Source of the DNA: Gemmatimonadota bacterium
GTDB taxonomy: Bacteria > Gemmatimonadota > Gemmatimonadetes > Gemmatimonadales > GWC2-71-9
Reading direction: 5' to 3'
Assembly (NCBI GenBank): GCA_040388535.1
Contig: JAZKBR010000001.1
Span: 21,764 to 85,763, forward strand
Length of the DNA stretch: 64,000 bases
Shown: in pieces, positions 62,897 to 64,000 of the stretch
How positions within the stretch are numbered: position 1 is the stretch's first letter
Layout of the letters: each line of letters begins with the position of its first letter
Notes under the pieces: generated by a model
Seen by the model: only the letters and a program-made list of their open reading frames with translations
Told to the model about the DNA's origin: nothing
The model's database searches: none
Translations under genes and position numbers: made by a program

Positions 62897-64000
62897 ATGT
62901 TTCGGTGTCATCGCGCAGTTCCCCTGCTGCCGCTGCTCTTGCTCGTCGCCTTGCCACTTTCGGCGCAGACTCCCGCCGAGCGGGTCGCACTCGGGGCTTG
63001 GGAAGATTCGTTGCAGCGGGTCACCACCGTGGCCGACCTCGCGGCGCTCGAGGGGCCGTCGAAGTCCGGCGGTGGCGCCGCCACGGCGCAGGTCAGACGG
63101 GCTGCCTACGTCTTGCGCCGAGGCGAGCTGAAGAACGACGTCGGCGATCTGGATGCCGCGCTGTTCGACTTCGCTCAGGCCGCCTCGCGCCACGGCGACT
63201 GGCCGTGGCCTCGGTATGACATCGCGCGCGGACTCTTCGCGCAGGAGCAGCGCAACTACTCGCCCAAAGCAACCGGTGGACTCAACGACGGCGAGAGCCA
63301 CGCCACGGGCATCTGGCGGGCGCTTCGCGAATCGGCAGACCGCGACGTGGAATTCGATCGCACGCGCGAAACCTTCCTCCACCTCGCACTTGCGACCGAG
63401 GACCGGCTCGCTGCGAGCGACTTCATTGCTGGCGTTCGACGTTACGCGCGCGGTGCCCACCCCGACCCGCGCGCCGTCCTCGTGCTCGGTCGCATCGCCC
63501 GGAGTGACAAGGATTACCGCACCGCGCTCGCCATGTTTGACAGTTCCCTCACGCTGGGGGGCGATGCTGCGCTGATCCAGCTCGAGCGCGCTCGCACCCT
63601 TCAGGCGCTCGGCCGAAGCAGCGAAGCCGTTGATGCGTACTACGCCGGCCTGCGACGCCCGACTGCCATCGGTCGGGCAGCCTACCTGCTCGATTTCCGC
63701 TGGATTGTCAGCAAGGACAGCGTGGCCCTCCTGCAGGCGACCCCGGATTCCGCCCTCGTTCGCTGGGTCGAGCGATTCTGGGCCGGTCGTGATGCCGAGG
63801 CTGTGCGGGAATCGGGAGAACGTCTGGTCGAGCACCTCCGCCGCTGGAATTACGTGCGCGAAAATTTTCGCGTGGTCTCGGCCGGACGTCGCAGCCAGAT
63901 GAAGCGCGCCGAGTTCGATGTCGCCGTGCAGGGGCTCTGCATCGGCTCGGGAAGCTGGTCGCTCGATGACATCATCGCTGAAGAGCCGGCAGATTCCGAG
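62897..64000 (+). CDS. GWxTD-domain-like exported protein, paralog 3 (truncated by window edge)
   Basis: The first 368 codons of a third paralog; the frame is still open at the last base. GGAG at 62887-62890 lies six bases before the ATG. The signal peptide ends VALPLSAQ. Shared blocks are FDFAQAASRHGDWPWPRYDIA, QLERARTLQALGRSSEAVDAYYAGL, VRWVERFWAGRDAE and EHLRRWNYVRENFRV. It is less similar to the other two than they are to each other. Confidence 0.8.
   Translation, partial: MFRCHRAVPLLPLLLLVALPLSAQTPAERVALGAWEDSLQRVTTVADLAALEGPSKSGGGAATAQVRRAAYVLRRGELKNDVGDLDAALFDFAQAASRHGDWPWPRYDIARGLFAQEQRNYSPKATGGLNDGESHATGIWRALRESADRDVEFDRTRETFLHLALATEDRLAASDFIAGVRRYARGAHPDPRAVLVLGRIARSDKDYRTALAMFDSSLTLGGDAALIQLERARTLQALGRSSEAVDAYYAGLRRPTAIGRAAYLLDFRWIVSKDSVALLQATPDSALVRWVERFWAGRDAEAVRESGERLVEHLRRWNYVRENFRVVSAGRRSQMKRAEFDVAVQGLCIGSGSWSLDDIIAEEPADSE

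Overview
This is a dense, GC-rich bacterial chromosome segment. It carries about 57 protein genes, one putative leader peptide and three tRNA genes, with almost no non-coding space. No insertion sequence, prophage, CRISPR array or rRNA operon is visible. Several features together suggest Gemmatimonadota, although there is no 16S rRNA gene to prove it: three tandem GWxTD-type exported proteins, a DUF4175/DUF4159/TPR/Tat operon, a DUF2723 membrane protein beside a YCF48-like propeller, and signal peptides that nearly always place Gln at +1.

Layout. 1-260: a 100-bp tandem hairpin repeat. 267-6753 (minus): leucine dehydrogenase, 3-hydroxybutyryl-CoA dehydrogenase, thiolase, an amino-acid permease and thrS. 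6838-14559 (plus): a BON-like protein, valS, an Ig-like lipoprotein, gmhB, then a four-gene signalling unit of two related 7-TM proteins, a HisKA_3 kinase and a LuxR-type regulator. 14573-15385 (minus): a DUF1835 protein. 15426-20817 (plus): purN, purH, DUF2723 and the propeller. 20814-25736 (minus): the diaminopimelate/lysine operon dapE-lysC-dapB-dapA-dapD behind a leader. 25825-29174 (plus): tRNA-Ser(UGA), two exported proteins, tRNA-Ser(GCU) and gltX. 29158-44738 (minus): an M28 peptidase, two unknowns, a DapC/DapL-type aminotransferase, an FAH-family protein, a JAB-DinG helicase fusion, the Tat/TPR/DUF4175/DUF4159 cluster, rsmI and trxA. 44780-64000, mostly plus: a methylmalonyl-CoA epimerase candidate, pdxJ, an HPt-like protein, a flippase-like membrane protein, ispE, tRNA-Gln, prs, rplY, pth, hppA, ychF, a lipoprotein, a PAP2 phosphatase and three tandem GWxTD paralogs, the last cut by the window edge.

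The most interesting signal is the leader of the lysine operon. A 33-codon open frame at 25736-25635 (minus) has four Lys codons, two of them adjacent. The Lys-Lys segment can pair with a later segment, that segment can pair with the 5' arm of an intrinsic terminator, and the terminator ends about 6 nt before the dapE start codon. This is the architecture of ribosome-mediated (trp-type) attenuation, here predicted to sense lysine. I see no lysine riboswitch.

Other points of note are three genes that appear to start at CTG with well-placed Shine-Dalgarno sequences, a RadC-like JAMM domain fused to a DinG helicase, a 111-bp patch of perfect identity between two otherwise diverged GWxTD paralogs (probable gene conversion), and the separated 7-TM sensor pair. 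Genes are packed with ATGA/GTGA/TGATG overlaps, so most same-strand runs are probably operons with coupled translation.
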